A DNA stretch of 64,000 nucleotides, taken from the NCBI GenBank assembly GCA_038503035.1, contig JAVSML010025535.1, forward strand, positions 298,673 to 362,672, given 5' to 3'. The stretch's first letter is position 1. Each line of letters starts with the position of its first letter. The position numbers were made by a program, and so were the translations under genes. Under the pieces are notes generated by a model. That model did not search any database. It was not told the DNA's origin and saw only the letters and a program-made list of their open reading frames with translations. This DNA comes from Crocodylus rhombifer. Its lineage: Eukaryota; Chordata; Crocodylia; Crocodylidae. Below, piece after piece: positions 1 through 10,960 of the stretch.

Positions 1-3000
1 AAACCCTGGTGAGAATGTCCTCTCTCCAGGATCTCTTTTATAAACTTAGGGTCTTCTATTTATCCATTTCTGGATTAAAAAGAGGAAAAAATGAAAAATA
101 TAGCTTGTTTCAGGTTTTTTTTGCATTTCAAAATGGATTTGTTTCCAGCTTGGAGTGAAGGTTTGCTTTGGTCCTGCTAGCCAGCCAAACCTATCCCTTG
201 ATACAGAGTAACTTAAAGGTCTAAAGGTCTGATTGTTGCAAGGTGACTAGATACGGTGACATAATAAGTTTCTATAGTTTTCACTGAATTGGGCAAGGTT
301 TAAGGAAGTTCAAAATATCCTAGGAGACTGCTAACACCTTGAAAAGCCCATAAGTAGCTTAGAAATAAGGAACTGTCTCTATAAAGTACTCTGTTTCTTG
401 AACTAGATAGACATTTTAAATAATTACAAGTCACAACTCAAGGAGATGGGATGCATTTTGAGATGGCTTTATAAGAAAAGCAAGGAGTTGTTTTCACAAC
501 TGTGTTTTGACTATATGCTTCTTCTATGGTGAGTTGTGTCCCTTATTGGTGCACCATGTGCAATAGTCTCCTTTTCAGCAGAAGAATCCTGCCTGTTCCT
601 CCCCAGTTCCAACTCCTGGTTATTTCATATGAAAAAGAAGAGAAGGTTGAAAAACAAAGCTTTCACTCTGTACTCCTAAAAATAGCTTGTCATGAGCATG
701 AAATTGTATTTAAACAGCATGACAAAGGACAATTCATTTTAATATCATCTCACGCTTTGCTTGATATTATTATAAGCAGTAATGAAACCTTAACATTATA
801 TATACAGAGCTTTTAATCCTAAACTTTACCATTTTCACCTACAAGAACCAGTTCTCCAGCCCTTGAAATGCAGTCACTGGCAAGGTGGAATAGCACTGAC
901 ATAGCAGAACTACATGCATAAATTAAAGGATTCACTGGGACATTGCACGCAACAACTCCACCCACACAGAAGCAGGATTGTATCTAAATTCTTCTTGCTC
1001 TTGAAACTTCTGGGAATCCAGGTGGTGTCATCCACACTTATCCACATTAGTTTGTTAGTCTAAGTCCTGCTACTTTCAGTTACAGGAAAAAGATTCTTAA
1101 CTGGACCTGAAGTTATCACTGAATCCAAGACTCATAGCCCCCTCGACAGGTCCCTCTGTTTTGAACAGATTATCTGTTAGATCCCCCTGGCTAAAAATTT
1201 AAGCTTGAACAGCATGGCAGGCTTTACTCTCTCCCTTCCTCACACTGCGTGCAAGGTGGACAACTCATCTTTACCTAGGTTATCTGGAATTATTAGCAAA
1301 CTTTGCAGTATAACGGTGAATCGGAAGTCTCTCCTGTTTACCGCCCTTTGTGGGCTGAAATGCAACACTTTGTGGTTTGTAAATGCTACCTTACAAAGAA
1401 TCTCATGTACAATCCATAAATGATAGCTTCCAAGTGGTGTTTCTGGACTGGACATTTCAAGTCAATCTGTACAGATTGCCAGGGTTTAGTAGGTGGAGAC
1501 AATTATCCCAGAGTCCTGCTCGTCCTTGCTGGTGTTTGCTTCGTTCAGAGGCAGAGAGAAGTAGTTCTCCATAGCCTTTATTGGATCAATGAAAGTAACA
1601 ATTCAAGCCATGTATACAGGGGGTACTTACTTTCAGCCCTTATCGGAGACTACACAACACAGTGAACAACTTCCAACCAAGATCAAAATACAACACTCCT
1701 TGTTGGTGGAGGTGATACCTGTGCTGATTTTTATGCTGCTCAGGAGATAATGAGCCATATAAACAGGACCACATAAATAACAATTCCACTTATAACACTT
1801 CACTGAGATGCTGAACATAATCAAAATATAACTTAGTATTTTAAGCATGTAGCACATGTAATCATTATAAACCTTATGAACTTTTATTGATCCAGTAGAA
1901 CTCGCAGAGAGAACAAAAGTTGTTCTATTAAACTGTTAATAATAAACTAGGGGAAAAATGAGGCTTGGTATCTTCAGTACATGGCAAAACACATCTCTCT
2001 GATACCCTGCATTATTTTGCTCTTCTGGAGAGCTTGAGGCAAAGTGTTTTGGTAAGTGTAGGGATCATTTCTAGTTCTGATTTGCTGTGCAAATTTGGGC
2101 AAACTGCTTCCCGCTTTGAGACTCCATCTGGGTCTCAAGACAAACCTACATCTCTGACTCAGGGACTTTCATGTTGTCTGTGTGTTCAGTTGCTCAACAG
2201 GGGTGGGGGGCGGAGGTAGGGAAACCTGTCTCTCAGATTACCTTAATTAGTGTTCCTTGAACTTCCTGGCACATTTATTTTATGTTAGCAACACGTGAGT
2301 TGTCACAACAGAGCAGAGCAGTGGTCACTGTAATCCAGCTATCGGTCTCCAAGGTGGCCAGCTATATCAGAAGCTGGTATAGTATAATCTTATGGCCTCT
2401 GGGAATGTATGTCCCCAAAGCCCATGTTCAAGACTAATTAGGTTTACAGAGGGAAAGGTTCTTCAGCCTTAAACACTGAGATACTAATAATGTCTCCCCA
2501 TAGTTCAGCAACTCTTAAATACAACTGTTGTAGTTGGCCAGGCCCCAAAAGCTGTATCAGTCTGATCTCCAGGTGCCCAGGTAAGTGGTGGTTTTAGTTG
2601 GTAGATTCTGTGCTTTAAGCTGACATGTCTGCTAACAAAACAATCATTTCTCAGAATTCAATCCAAGTCAGTAGAGAGGAAACACAACCTTTACTTGGGG
2701 CCCCTTGATGTTTTTCAGCAACAGCACATCTGCTAATTGAAAAGGCGAGAGGAATAAACAGCAATCGCAAAACATTCAGTTATGACTAAGGCTTCCCTTG
2801 GAGTCTTGGCACATCAATAGAGTTTTTGCAAGAATAACTACTGAAGGGAAGTAAAATATGGTAAAATCAGTGCAAGTATGACATCTGTAAAAAAATTACA
2901 AAAAAATGCACCATAACTAAATAATTCTGGATTCATTGCACTTTTTATGGGATTTTAGTAATTGTGTAAATATGAGTACTGCTGAGATATATCCTTGGTT

Positions 3001-4805
3001 ATGATTTATTATTTTAAAAGGTCTATAGTTTCAAATGAGGGGGGAAAAGTTGTTTGTTGCCTGAAAACAGCTTTGTCTAACTTGAAGTTTTCTTTAACTA
3101 GTCATCCATTTTGGCAGAATTGTCCACCAGAAAAAATGTAAAAACGGAGCGTTTCATTTCAGTTCATGATTGTGAAGACTATTTTTCTTTTAATATTTCA
3201 GAAATGACTCCATGAAATGTTTGTGCACGCACGCACACACGTGGGAAATTCCCACAGGAGGCAGAAATTCCTTTTTTAAAAATCATTTTTAATATTCTTA
3301 ATGGGCTCATTCTACCCCTATATGGCCTTAGCATACATAATGAAAGAGCTAACAGCATACTGTCTACTTTACATTGACTTCAGGGAGCTTTATCACAGAA
3401 GTCAAGCTAAGCATAAGAGCATACATAAGTGGTAATGGAATCAAAGATTTAAGAAGGTTGGGATGACAAATCTTGGTGAAAAAATTCTTAAAATCTTCTA
3501 AATTCAAGAAATCCACTGACTCTAATTTTAGTTCATTTACTACAAAATCTGAGATATTAGGCATAAAAACCCCAGTTTTATTTATGATTACAGTAAATCA
3601 AGACAAACAAGTACAGCATTGTTTTGCAGGGGTAAGGATCCACTGGACCATTCCAGCAGATGATTGGAAAAAAAAAAATACTAAGACTGAACCTTTTTGC
3701 AACTATGTTGCCATACAAAAGGCTCTGCAAATTAGATACTTTGACTTAGCCTGAGATGCAAATACTAAACCAATTATCAAAAGAAATCATATGAGTTTTT
3801 CATGCCATTTTCAAAAGCAAGAGAGTACAAAGGACATGTTAAGGAGCATGAGAGTTTATAGTTTATCATACATCACTGAACCATTTATTTATCATCCATT
3901 TTAATAACCGACTCCCTGCATAACATTTGCATCCTTTAATGCCTCATCCCAGTTGATTGTCTACAACAGAGTTTAAAACACTTTTAAATAGATGTGTCCA
4001 TTAGCTACAACTGCAAACGGGCTGACCTTGTGAACTACAGCAGCAAATAAGTAATGCCTGCTGTAAAATTTCATTTGTGCCAGATGTCCAATGATTATGC
4101 AGCATAGGAATCTCATTTAAGATTCCTAAGGCAGCAAAAAATACATTGGAATTGGCAAGGTTTGGACTGCAAAGGATAATAGTTGAGAACTGATTGCCTG
4201 CTACATGTTGCTGAAGGTAGGAAAGGTGGCAAGAGGTTAAATATAGCTCGGTCTAGCATCGTCATGGACAAGGAAGTGCTGTCTCTTATGTTCACAGGGA
4301 GAGGACCCAGGGTCAGGCCAAAAAAGAAGTCAGATCCAGCAATCCCTTGGAGCTCCTAGGAGCTCTCTTTGCGTGTACATATTTCATGACTAGGTACAAG
4401 TTCTGAAATAGCTCAATCAGCCACAGTCATCTTGAAGGTGATAAAATTGGTGGTCTCAAATCCAGTTCCCTGTGGGTTCTCATAGGAGAATTAATCACTA
4501 GGAACAGCCTTTGGAGGCATCCGTAGAACAGGGAAGCATATGGAATATTCAGTAGTTAGCTGAAAAAACAAGGATATTTTATTCCATTTTCTGGCTAAAT
4601 TTCAAACTTTGATGACAAATAATGTGTTCAAATATACTACTCTCCCTGCTAATCAATGGGTAAAGCTGGCTGCAAACTGTAATTTTCAGTCCAGGACAAA
4701 TTCTGACTTTTTCTTTGGTCCAAATAGGAAAAAAAGTAAACATTTCAATTAAAACAAAAAATCTGAAGTATTTCACACAGTAATACAGTGTATGTAAAAT
4801 GGTGA
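1..4805. other. Unassigned AT-rich DNA
   Basis: No gene or repeat is recognised here. Open frames are short (up to 96 codons) and lack family motifs. The longest, 526-816 on the plus strand, is preceded by pyrimidine-rich stretches ending in CAG but has no convincing donor site and no recognisable domain. A short alternating purine-pyrimidine run (CACG/CACA) lies near 3225-3240. The stretch looks like intron or intergenic sequence. Confidence 0.5.
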
Positions 4806-4891
4806 TCTTCAAAAAGCATCTTGACACCTCAAGTGCAGGGGGCTGGACCCGATGATCTGTAAGGTCCCACCCAGCCACTAACAACTATGAA
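4806..4891 (+). repeat. CR1 LINE 3' terminal stub
   Basis: The segment reads like the extreme 3' end of a CR1 ORF2 plus its UTR: a degenerate C-terminal stretch, then GGGGGCTGGACCCGATGATC, AAGGTCCCACCCAGCC and a tail ending ACTATGAAACTAT. The same succession of blocks ends the longer CR1 copies at 20830-20926 and 44271-44361. It is severely 5'-truncated, which is typical of CR1, and is non-coding. Confidence 0.7.
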
Positions 4892-5277
4892 ACTATATAA
4901 GCTTTCTATTGGATCTCATGTTGATAATATCTGATCACTACATCTTGATAAACTACAAATACTGAATTTTAACAGGGTCAAAGCACTTTGTTTTAACTTT
5001 ATCATTTTAACTTCTATAATGTGTCAAAACAATAAGATCAAAGAGTTGCATTTTGACTTGTCTAGCTGAAATACTCTGCTAATTTTTCAGCAACAACTTC
5101 AACAAAATCAATACTCTTCACAAATACATTTCAATTGTATTGATTCAACATTTTCCAACTGGTAAACTATACCCTCAGGTAATTTTTTTACCAGCTGTAT
5201 CAGTGAAAACTGAAAATGCTTCAGTGGGAATCGTACAGGTAGGTGCTATAAGATTTACCACTAGTTAACCACTGTGC

Positions 5278-5496
5278 CTACAGTCGTGCTCTGTGTTCCT
5301 GGGGCACTGTTGCTCCTTGCACCATAGACATTTTAGAGACGAAGAGGGGTTCAGACCTTTCATTCCAGAATAGACTTTTTTCCCCACCAGGCATTAAATT
5401 CAGCTTAAAGTAACCACAGATTGGCCAGGGACTTCTAAAATCCCCAAACCAGTCATTCCACATGTAGGATGTTGTAACTTTTAAAGGGAGACCTGC
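5278..5496 (-). CDS. Candidate host exon, unidentified protein
   Basis: On the minus strand a long pyrimidine tract (about 5500-5526 on the plus strand) ends in TTTTTTCAG at the edge of an open frame. A possible branch-point sequence (CTGAT) lies just upstream. The frame encodes about 72 residues after the AG and ends in TAG at 5278-5280. It contains four tryptophans, with short motifs such as YMWNDWFGDF and ICGYFKLNLMPGG, and looks more protein-like than the other short frames nearby. I do not recognise the protein. There is no good GT donor, so it would be a terminal exon, or a chance open frame next to an A-rich microsatellite. A possible AATAAA lies about 700 bases downstream, near 4577. 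Seen: acceptor and open frame. Inferred: exon status. Confidence 0.3.
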   Translation of the reverse strand, partial: AGLPLKVTTSYMWNDWFGDFRSPWPICGYFKLNLMPGGEKSLFWNERSEPLFVSKMSMVQGATVPQEHRARL

Positions 5497-5500
5497 CTGA

Positions 5501-5526
5501 AAAAACAAAAGCAAAACAAAACAAAA
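5501..5526. repeat. (AAAAC)n-like A-rich microsatellite
   Basis: Plus-strand A-rich run with C interruptions, read as AAAACAAAAGCAAAACAAAA and similar. On the minus strand it forms the polypyrimidine tract of the candidate exon. Confidence 0.7.
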
Positions 5527-7754
5527 AAGAATCAGTTGAACAGGTTTACTTAAGGGAAAACCAGTTTCACTGCAGTAGTATAATTTCCATGTGTTATGTT
5601 TGACTTTACATTAAACCATAGGTTTAGAAACGTGTTATTATTATAACCCAAGTGAAAATAAAACAAAGAAGAAAGGGCACCATTCAAACAAAATATTTTG
5701 ACCTTAGTGTACAAAATCATTTTGGTTGTTCCAAATCAGTTAAAAAAAAAAACTTCTTTGTGGGATGTTTAAGGGGTTTTCCCCTCAAAATCAGAATGAG
5801 AGAAAACAAATGAAATGTCACAATTTCTTGCAGAACAAACTCCACTTCCCAAGCAGCTCTAAAAGAACTGCTTTTTAATCCCACCTGTGTACAATTGCAA
5901 ACATTTATTTAGGAGACATATTTCCCACTTGTAATCACACAGCAAATTCTGAAGTCATATCACTCTATGCTACAAAAACATGTATCTGCATTTCTTATGC
6001 AGATGCCAACAGCAGAGATTGAAATCACATTAACGACTGAAAAATAGCCCGTCATAAAAGCAACACCAGTAGGTTAAGAAAAACCCTGACAAGCTATGAT
6101 GGACAAAATCTATAATGGTAAACAGTTCAATTTATCATGCACATTTCCTGTTAAAAGAAGTACTTTCCAAGCAATTGCTTCCAACACTCAGCTGGGCCTG
6201 AAAATGCCCAGTACTCTGACATACGGAGTCTCCCATTGACACAGAGGACGTGAACCATAGCCCTGGCACAGGAAGCACAAAGACCACTGTGCACAGCTGG
6301 CTGCCATCAATTATGCCAGGCACAGAAATGGCACAGAAGGGGCTTCAAGGTACTGTTCTTCTGCATATGCCAGCCTACATCTCTAGCTCTAGCCTGCAAT
6401 TTTATTGCATGAGACATTTGTGCAAATTCTAAAGAGCAAAATCATACATGGGTTTCAAATGCTGCAGAGCAAGCTGTACGCAGATCCAAACCACATAAAC
6501 ACGCAAGACAGGACAAATGCATCCTTGTCTGGATACATGCATCACTGAGATAGAACGTACAAGAGCCAGAGAGGAGTTCATTTAGAAGCGGGGAGATTTT
6601 CCTTGTACCTATCAATCATCAATTGCATAACCACTACATAGATCAAAGCGACTGGAAAAGTCTATCCAAGAATTAATTTGTAATGAAGCTGTAATGAAAC
6701 ATGAAGTGGCAGCTGCATGCCAAATGATTTTTTAAGAGAAGAGAAATCCAATTGGCAGCCTGATATATCAGAGTTTATCAAAACCAGAGACTATCAAAAT
6801 CATTGCAGGAGTGCATCAAGTGAAAAGGACTAAAATATCAGTGAGGGATCCAAAAGGAAATAGTTGCCCCCTAGCAAACTATCTCTATAGCTATGGCCAG
6901 CTAGTTTTGCAAACCTTCAGGTTCTAACTTGCTACTTACAGATCACAGCAATACTTGATCTGGGGGATTTGGGGTAGGTTCATCATGGTTCTACACAAAC
7001 CTTTTCCATGGACGTGAAAGTAGAGTAGTTCCTGACCTAATCTAGGTGCCTGTTGCTATTAGCTCCAAGTCAGGGTGCATCACCATTACAGCTGGTCAAA
7101 TTTTATAGAAAAAAATAAAATTTTGTGGGAAAAGATCTTTTAAAACCATTTCCCTATTGTTTTATTCATGGGTGCTTTTATTTTTTTATTTTATGAGCTT
7201 TAATCACAGTAATCAATCAGCTCTGTGGGTGTGCATTTTCAAAGCTTCCATATGAGCTTGAAGCTTCTTATGCAGAGGGCCTAATTTCTATTCAGCTCCC
7301 AAAAAGCATTTTGTCACCTCCCCTCAAACAACAGGAAAGATACAGCATGTGAAATACAATCAGAAAGGTGCACAATAGGGGAAATGATGACCTGCTGGAT
7401 TCCATCAAGATGGGAGGATATTGATAAACAAGGGCAGTATAAATGCTGAACGGATGGCTTTTATTTCTATTCAAGCATATCTAACAAGATGGGAGAAGAT
7501 TCATTAGTCTGTTCTGCATGTAATGGTCTATATAGCTCCTCTCTATCTGTGCCATGCCTCTAAGCATTGCATGAGTGACTGTCAGCCAAGTGTACATATT
7601 CCCATTTAAGAAGCATTGCGGGCAATCTCTGTTCTTCCAAGAGAACAAAAATCAAGCCAACCTAGTAAGTGCTGCCTCTTAGCCATCGCAGTGCCTAAAA
7701 TGTGGGTTCCATGTTCCAAATCCTAACTGTAGCCTAGTGATCAACATCACCTGG
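5527..7754. other. Unassigned AT-rich DNA
   Basis: No gene, RNA or clear transposon was recognised. Open frames are no longer than 62 codons and carry no domain motif. The stretch ends at the terminal inverted repeat of the DNA transposon beginning at 7755. Confidence 0.5.
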
Positions 7755-8452
7755 GCTAGTACAGACAGTCAAAAAGCCCGAGGCAGAATCAATTCAGTCT
7801 TTGCAAGTTAGTCTAAAGCTGCACAGATTAAATTGAAACAGAAGTGAACAGACATCTACCTTTGATTCAGGAAAAGCAGCCACATGCCTGCAGTGGTCCA
7901 GGCCAGAATGATAGCAGCAGAACTCTGTAGGGTTGCTCATCACTTCCTCTTCCTGTTTCCAGGTGCCTCTGGGATTCGTAGTCCACAGTTGCAGCCAGCA
8001 GTAAGTTTGAGCAGGGGAAGGGGTGTTTAACCTCCCCTCCCTGGCCCCAGACCCCAGTGGGGTTTTGCCTGGGTTGCCCCTCAATAAACTAGGCTGCATC
8101 CTCAGCTGGGCTTGTCCCACTGCACCCCTCAGCCAGCCCTCACTGCTCTAGACAGACACTGCTGTCTGGAGCAGGCAGCACAGCCCTGCCCAGGGCTGCA
8201 AAGCAAAGCACAACATGCTGGGATGCTCAGGGACTGATTTAACTTGAACCAGGAAAGGGGTCTGGGACAGAAGTTTCATAAACTGTTTTGACCTAAATCA
8301 GTTAAAGCTGATACTACATTCAGCCAGGTCTATCTTAAACCAGTTTCAACCACTTTGAAATGGGTTTGTGTGCACTGAGCTTCTGTTCTGTTACAGCTTT
8401 AAACCAGTTTCTGATCACTTGAACTGGTTTATGTGTAACTTCTGTCCCTAGC
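7755..8452 (-). mobile_element. Nonautonomous DNA transposon, copy 1 (about 0.7 kb)
   Basis: The outer ends are inverted: GCTAGTACAGACAGTCAAAA at the left, and the right end read on the minus strand begins GCTAGGGACAGAAGTTACAC. Read on the minus strand, the element aligns along its length with the plus-strand copy at 31024-31795. Shared blocks include a cluster of AAACCAGTTT-like palindromes, the motif TTCTGTTCTGTTACAG and CAAGTTAGTCTAA/CAGGTTAGTCTAA near the other end. A flanking CCTGG occurs on both sides and could be part of a target duplication, but is weak. It has no transposase frame, so it is nonautonomous. hAT is possible from the TAGGG-type terminus but unproven. Confidence 0.7.
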
Positions 8453-8726
8453 CCTGGCCACTCTGTTCTCACTAGCCAGGGAGAACATTCGGCAGGTAGA
8501 GGAATCTACACAGCTCAGGTGTCTGACTCGGGTACAAAGGAGGCGCTCCCATCACCTCAGGAACCAGGCTGCTCAGAGGGGAGAAGTTAGCATGAACCTG
8601 AGCACTAACTGACAGCTGCGCTGACTTGAGCATGAAGTACAACATTCACTGTTTGCAGCAGCTGGGGAAAGTGTACCTTGTAGTCTAATTACCTTGCCCA
8701 GCACAGACCACGTGTCCCGAAAGTGG
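8453..8726. other. Spacer between DNA transposon and ERV LTR
   Basis: Short host-like stretch between two mobile elements. No feature recognised. It should hold the target-site copy flanking the 3' LTR, but the missing 5' LTR prevents a check. Confidence 0.5.
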
Positions 8727-8823
8727 TGTTGCCGGCACAAGGTGCCCGAGGGAGGCAACAATTGGGTTCGTTGCCCGGTGTGCGTCGCGCCAAATAAACA
8801 CACTGGGGGAGAAGCAGACAGAG

Positions 8824-8829
8824 TTTATT
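8824..8829 (-). promoter_or_regulatory. Polyadenylation signal of ERV LTR
   Basis: AATAAA on the minus strand within a GAGCTCAAATAAACTCTG context. It lies downstream of the TATA-like box and close to the U5 end, as expected for the R region. Confidence 0.7.
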
Positions 8830-8902
8830 TGAGCTCAAGTAAAAGGCACAAGGAGACTGTATTGTCTCAAATCCTGCACACCTAACCCTGCAACAGCGGG
8901 AT

Positions 8903-8910
8903 CTTTATAC
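8903..8910 (-). promoter_or_regulatory. TATA-like box of ERV LTR
   Basis: Minus-strand GGGTATAAAGATC in a GC-rich setting, about 80 bp upstream of the AATAAA signal. This is the normal place for the U3 promoter; initiation would fall roughly at 8870-8880. Confidence 0.65.
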
Positions 8911-9193
8911 CCCGGTCAGTTTCACTGTCAATGATTTTCCACCAGCTGGCCCCCCTCTTTCTCCCCTTTCCCTCCTCCTCTCTCTCTCCGAGCGGTGCCC
9001 TTGCATTCCACAGATAACAGTTTTAGCTCGCCTGCTTTCCAGAAGGACAGGAGATTGCAGGCGCCAAAGAAAGGGTTACAAAGGTTGGGCAAGGGGGGGG
9101 TTTGGCTCTTCTGAGCCTGGAGCAGGACTTCCTCGACACTCGTGGTCTTCCATCCCTCTGAGTTACCCAGGGTTATGCCCAGTGACACCAACA

Positions 9194-9205
9194 GCTCCCC
9201 CCTTT
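9194..9205 (-). other. Polypurine tract of ERV
   Basis: Minus strand reads CAAAGGGGGGAGC immediately before the LTR's TG. This is the purine tract that primes plus-strand DNA synthesis in retroviruses. The env frame stops nine bases upstream (9214-9216), the usual compact arrangement. Confidence 0.75.
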
Positions 9206-9213
9206 GAGAATAC

Positions 9214-9790
9214 TCAACAAAGTTTTGGCTGAGTTTTCTCATATTCTGAAGATAAAAAGTGATTGAGTGTTTGAGGATTGGGATCTTCAATGCAGGGGTA
9301 TAGTGAAGCGCTCGGGAAGGGGGATGCACAGACTTTGTGCAGGAGGGCATTACAGCACGCAAATAAGAGGAGAGTAATTAAACACAACACAACACTGGTG
9401 ATCAGGAGGTGAAGGATGCCCACTCCTAGGCCTCCGAGGTTGGGCAACCAGCTCCAGAGAGAATCAAAGACAGGGGGTTCACGTTCCTGACTTTTCCACA
9501 GCTCAAAAGCCTGTTCAGTTGAAATGTGTTTGTTAATACCTTGGGAATTTTCTGGGACATAAGTACAACATTCGTTCCCAATTAGAGCACATACCCCGCC
9601 CTGAGATGCTAAAATATAATTTAGAGCCTGACAGTTTTGAAGAGATAATAAACGAAGTTGATAAATCTCAGAGTTAAGGCTCTTTTCAATAGCTAAAGTG
9701 TCATTGGCAAATTTTGTAAGAAACGCAGAAAGTTGACGATACAGCTTGGCTAACCGGCCCACTCCGTACGCCGGGAGAAAGATCATGCCA
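9214..9790 (-). pseudogene. env: ERV env transmembrane (TM) subunit remnant
   Basis: An uninterrupted minus-strand frame of 221 codons (9214-9879) carries TM sequence from about residue 31. It has a glycine-rich, fusion-peptide-like segment (31-48), a heptad-rich ectodomain helix (about 52-90), and the CX6CC motif at residues 97-105 (CALIGNECC). The segment just before that motif occupies the place of the so-called immunosuppressive region. A hydrophobic membrane span lies at about 149-176 and a short tail of about 45 residues follows. Codons 1-30 are an out-of-frame reading of the integrase tail. The SU subunit and signal peptide are absent, so no entry protein could be made. CX6CC marks envelopes whose SU is covalently linked to TM (gamma and related retroviruses). 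Confidence 0.85.
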
Positions 9791-10265
9791 AGTCTGTCTC
9801 GTGATGAATCCAGTTCTTGTGTCCATCGACCTTTGCCGCTGTGTGGGAAAGTAGTAGGACAGGGTGAGGTCCTTTCCACTTCTCTTGGAGGGGCTCATCC
9901 TTCCAGGTCCGAATGAGCATGGAATCTCTGGCTGTAACGAGTGGACTGGAGCATCCAGCGGAAGAGGCTGCAAGTCTTTAGTGTACCTATGGAGAGAAGA
10001 AAGAACAGCAGACAGAGAGCACATATACAATGACAAAATATTACATCCTATTTCCCACTCCCCTGCTGGAACTGGCGTCCCGTTCATAGGCCATGCCCTT
10101 CCAAACATAATCTCAAAGGGGCTAAGCCCTAATCTTCCCTTGGGGAGGGGGCACGGATACGAAGCAAAGCAAGGGTCAAAGCATCGGGCCATCGCAGAGA
10201 GGCCTCCTGGCAGATCTTTGATAGATGACGCTTGAGGGTCTGATTTGTACGAGTACTGGGGATCC
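9791..10265 (-). pseudogene. pol: ERV integrase C-terminal fragment, frameshifted
   Basis: Pieces of a gamma-like integrase occur in different minus-strand frames: NQTLKRHLSKICQEASLRW near 10200-10260, LGLSPFEIMFGR at about 10097-10132, and a C-terminal domain stretch containing LIRTWKDEPLQ near 9890-9925 and a final WIHH-type end near 9800-9820. At least two frame changes separate them. The N-terminal HHCC finger and most of the DDE catalytic core are missing, because RNase H sequence runs almost straight into the late-core block. Downstream the fragment abuts the TM region, so SU has been deleted. Confidence 0.8.
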
Positions 10266-10299
10266 GGGAGCTCCCCCACTGATGGAGTGAGGGCATGCA

Positions 10300-10960
10300 T
10301 GTGGGTGTCAGCAGGTTTCGGCGTCCTCAGGGTGGCAGCATTTTTAGCTTCTCTGTCCGCCCAGGCGTTACCCCGGCTACGTCTTGATCCTCTTTCTGAT
10401 GTGCCTTACAATGCATTACTGCCACTGCTGAGGGAAGTTGAACAGCTTCCAGGAGTCGGAGAATTTGGGGTCCATACTTCACTGGGGAGCCTTGGGCTGT
10501 CAGCAGCCCCCTTTGTTTCCATAGGCCAGCATGGGCATGCAGTACTCCAAAAACATACCGAGAGTCAGTATAGATGTTGACCCGTTTCCCCTTTTGACAG
10601 TTCTAGCGCCCGGGTCAGGGCCACCAGTTCAGCAAGTTGAGCAGATGTTCCGGCGGGCAAACCCTTGGCCTCAACAACATCATAGAGGGTCACAACAGCA
10701 TAACCTGCTCTCCTTTGCCCTTCTACAACAATGCTACTGCCATCAGTGTACCACTCACAATCAGCATTCAGAAGTGGCTGATCCTGTAGGTCTGCACGGC
10801 TGGAGTACTGTGCATCTATGATGTCTAAACAATCATGCTCTTGTTCTTCTGTTTCAGGTAAGAGAGTAGCCGGGTTGAGGGAGGGACAGGGCTGCAGAGT
10901 CACTTCAGGGTTCTCCAACAACTTAGCTTGGTACCAAGCCACCCGAGCCTGGGTGAGCCT
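10300..10960 (-). pseudogene. pol: ERV RNase H domain, frameshifted
   Basis: The minus-strand frame 10565-10942 carries the first catalytic block WYTDGSS (Asp at frame residue 67) and LAELVALTRAL with the catalytic Glu (residue 105). The next block, YTDSRYVF, continues in another frame just downstream (about 10540-10585) after a one-base shift. A further frame change near 10385 separates the HCKAHQKEDQD segment from RGNAWADREAKNAA, which carries the last catalytic Asp. All four metal-binding acidic residues are still present, split over three frames. A frameshift also separates this domain from the RT connection upstream. Confidence 0.85.

Larger units (their letters stand above)
8727..9193 (-). 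repeat. 3' LTR of the ERV
   Basis: The LTR lies directly downstream (minus sense) of a purine-rich tract and begins TGTTGGTGTC. The chosen end gives CAACA, so the tips are inverted TGTTG/CAACA; length is 467 bp. A TATA-like GTATAAAG lies at 8903-8910 and an AATAAA signal at 8824-8829, correctly ordered about 80 bp apart on the minus strand. The outer end could instead be the CA near 8713, which would add 14 bp. No second LTR is in the window, so identity-based dating is impossible. Confidence 0.75.

Noticed and set aside
526..816. 96-codon plus-strand frame following pyrimidine-rich CAG sites
   Set aside because: No donor site, no domain, no repeat or family resemblance. The acceptor-like sites are common in AT-rich DNA.
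3364..3754. Opposing short frames near 3.4-3.75 kb as a possible gene
   Set aside because: Lysine/asparagine-rich chance readings of AT-rich DNA with no supporting signals.
9864..10821. Overlapping plus-strand frames of 96-123 codons
   Set aside because: Antisense to integrase and RNase H of the provirus; no motifs of their own.
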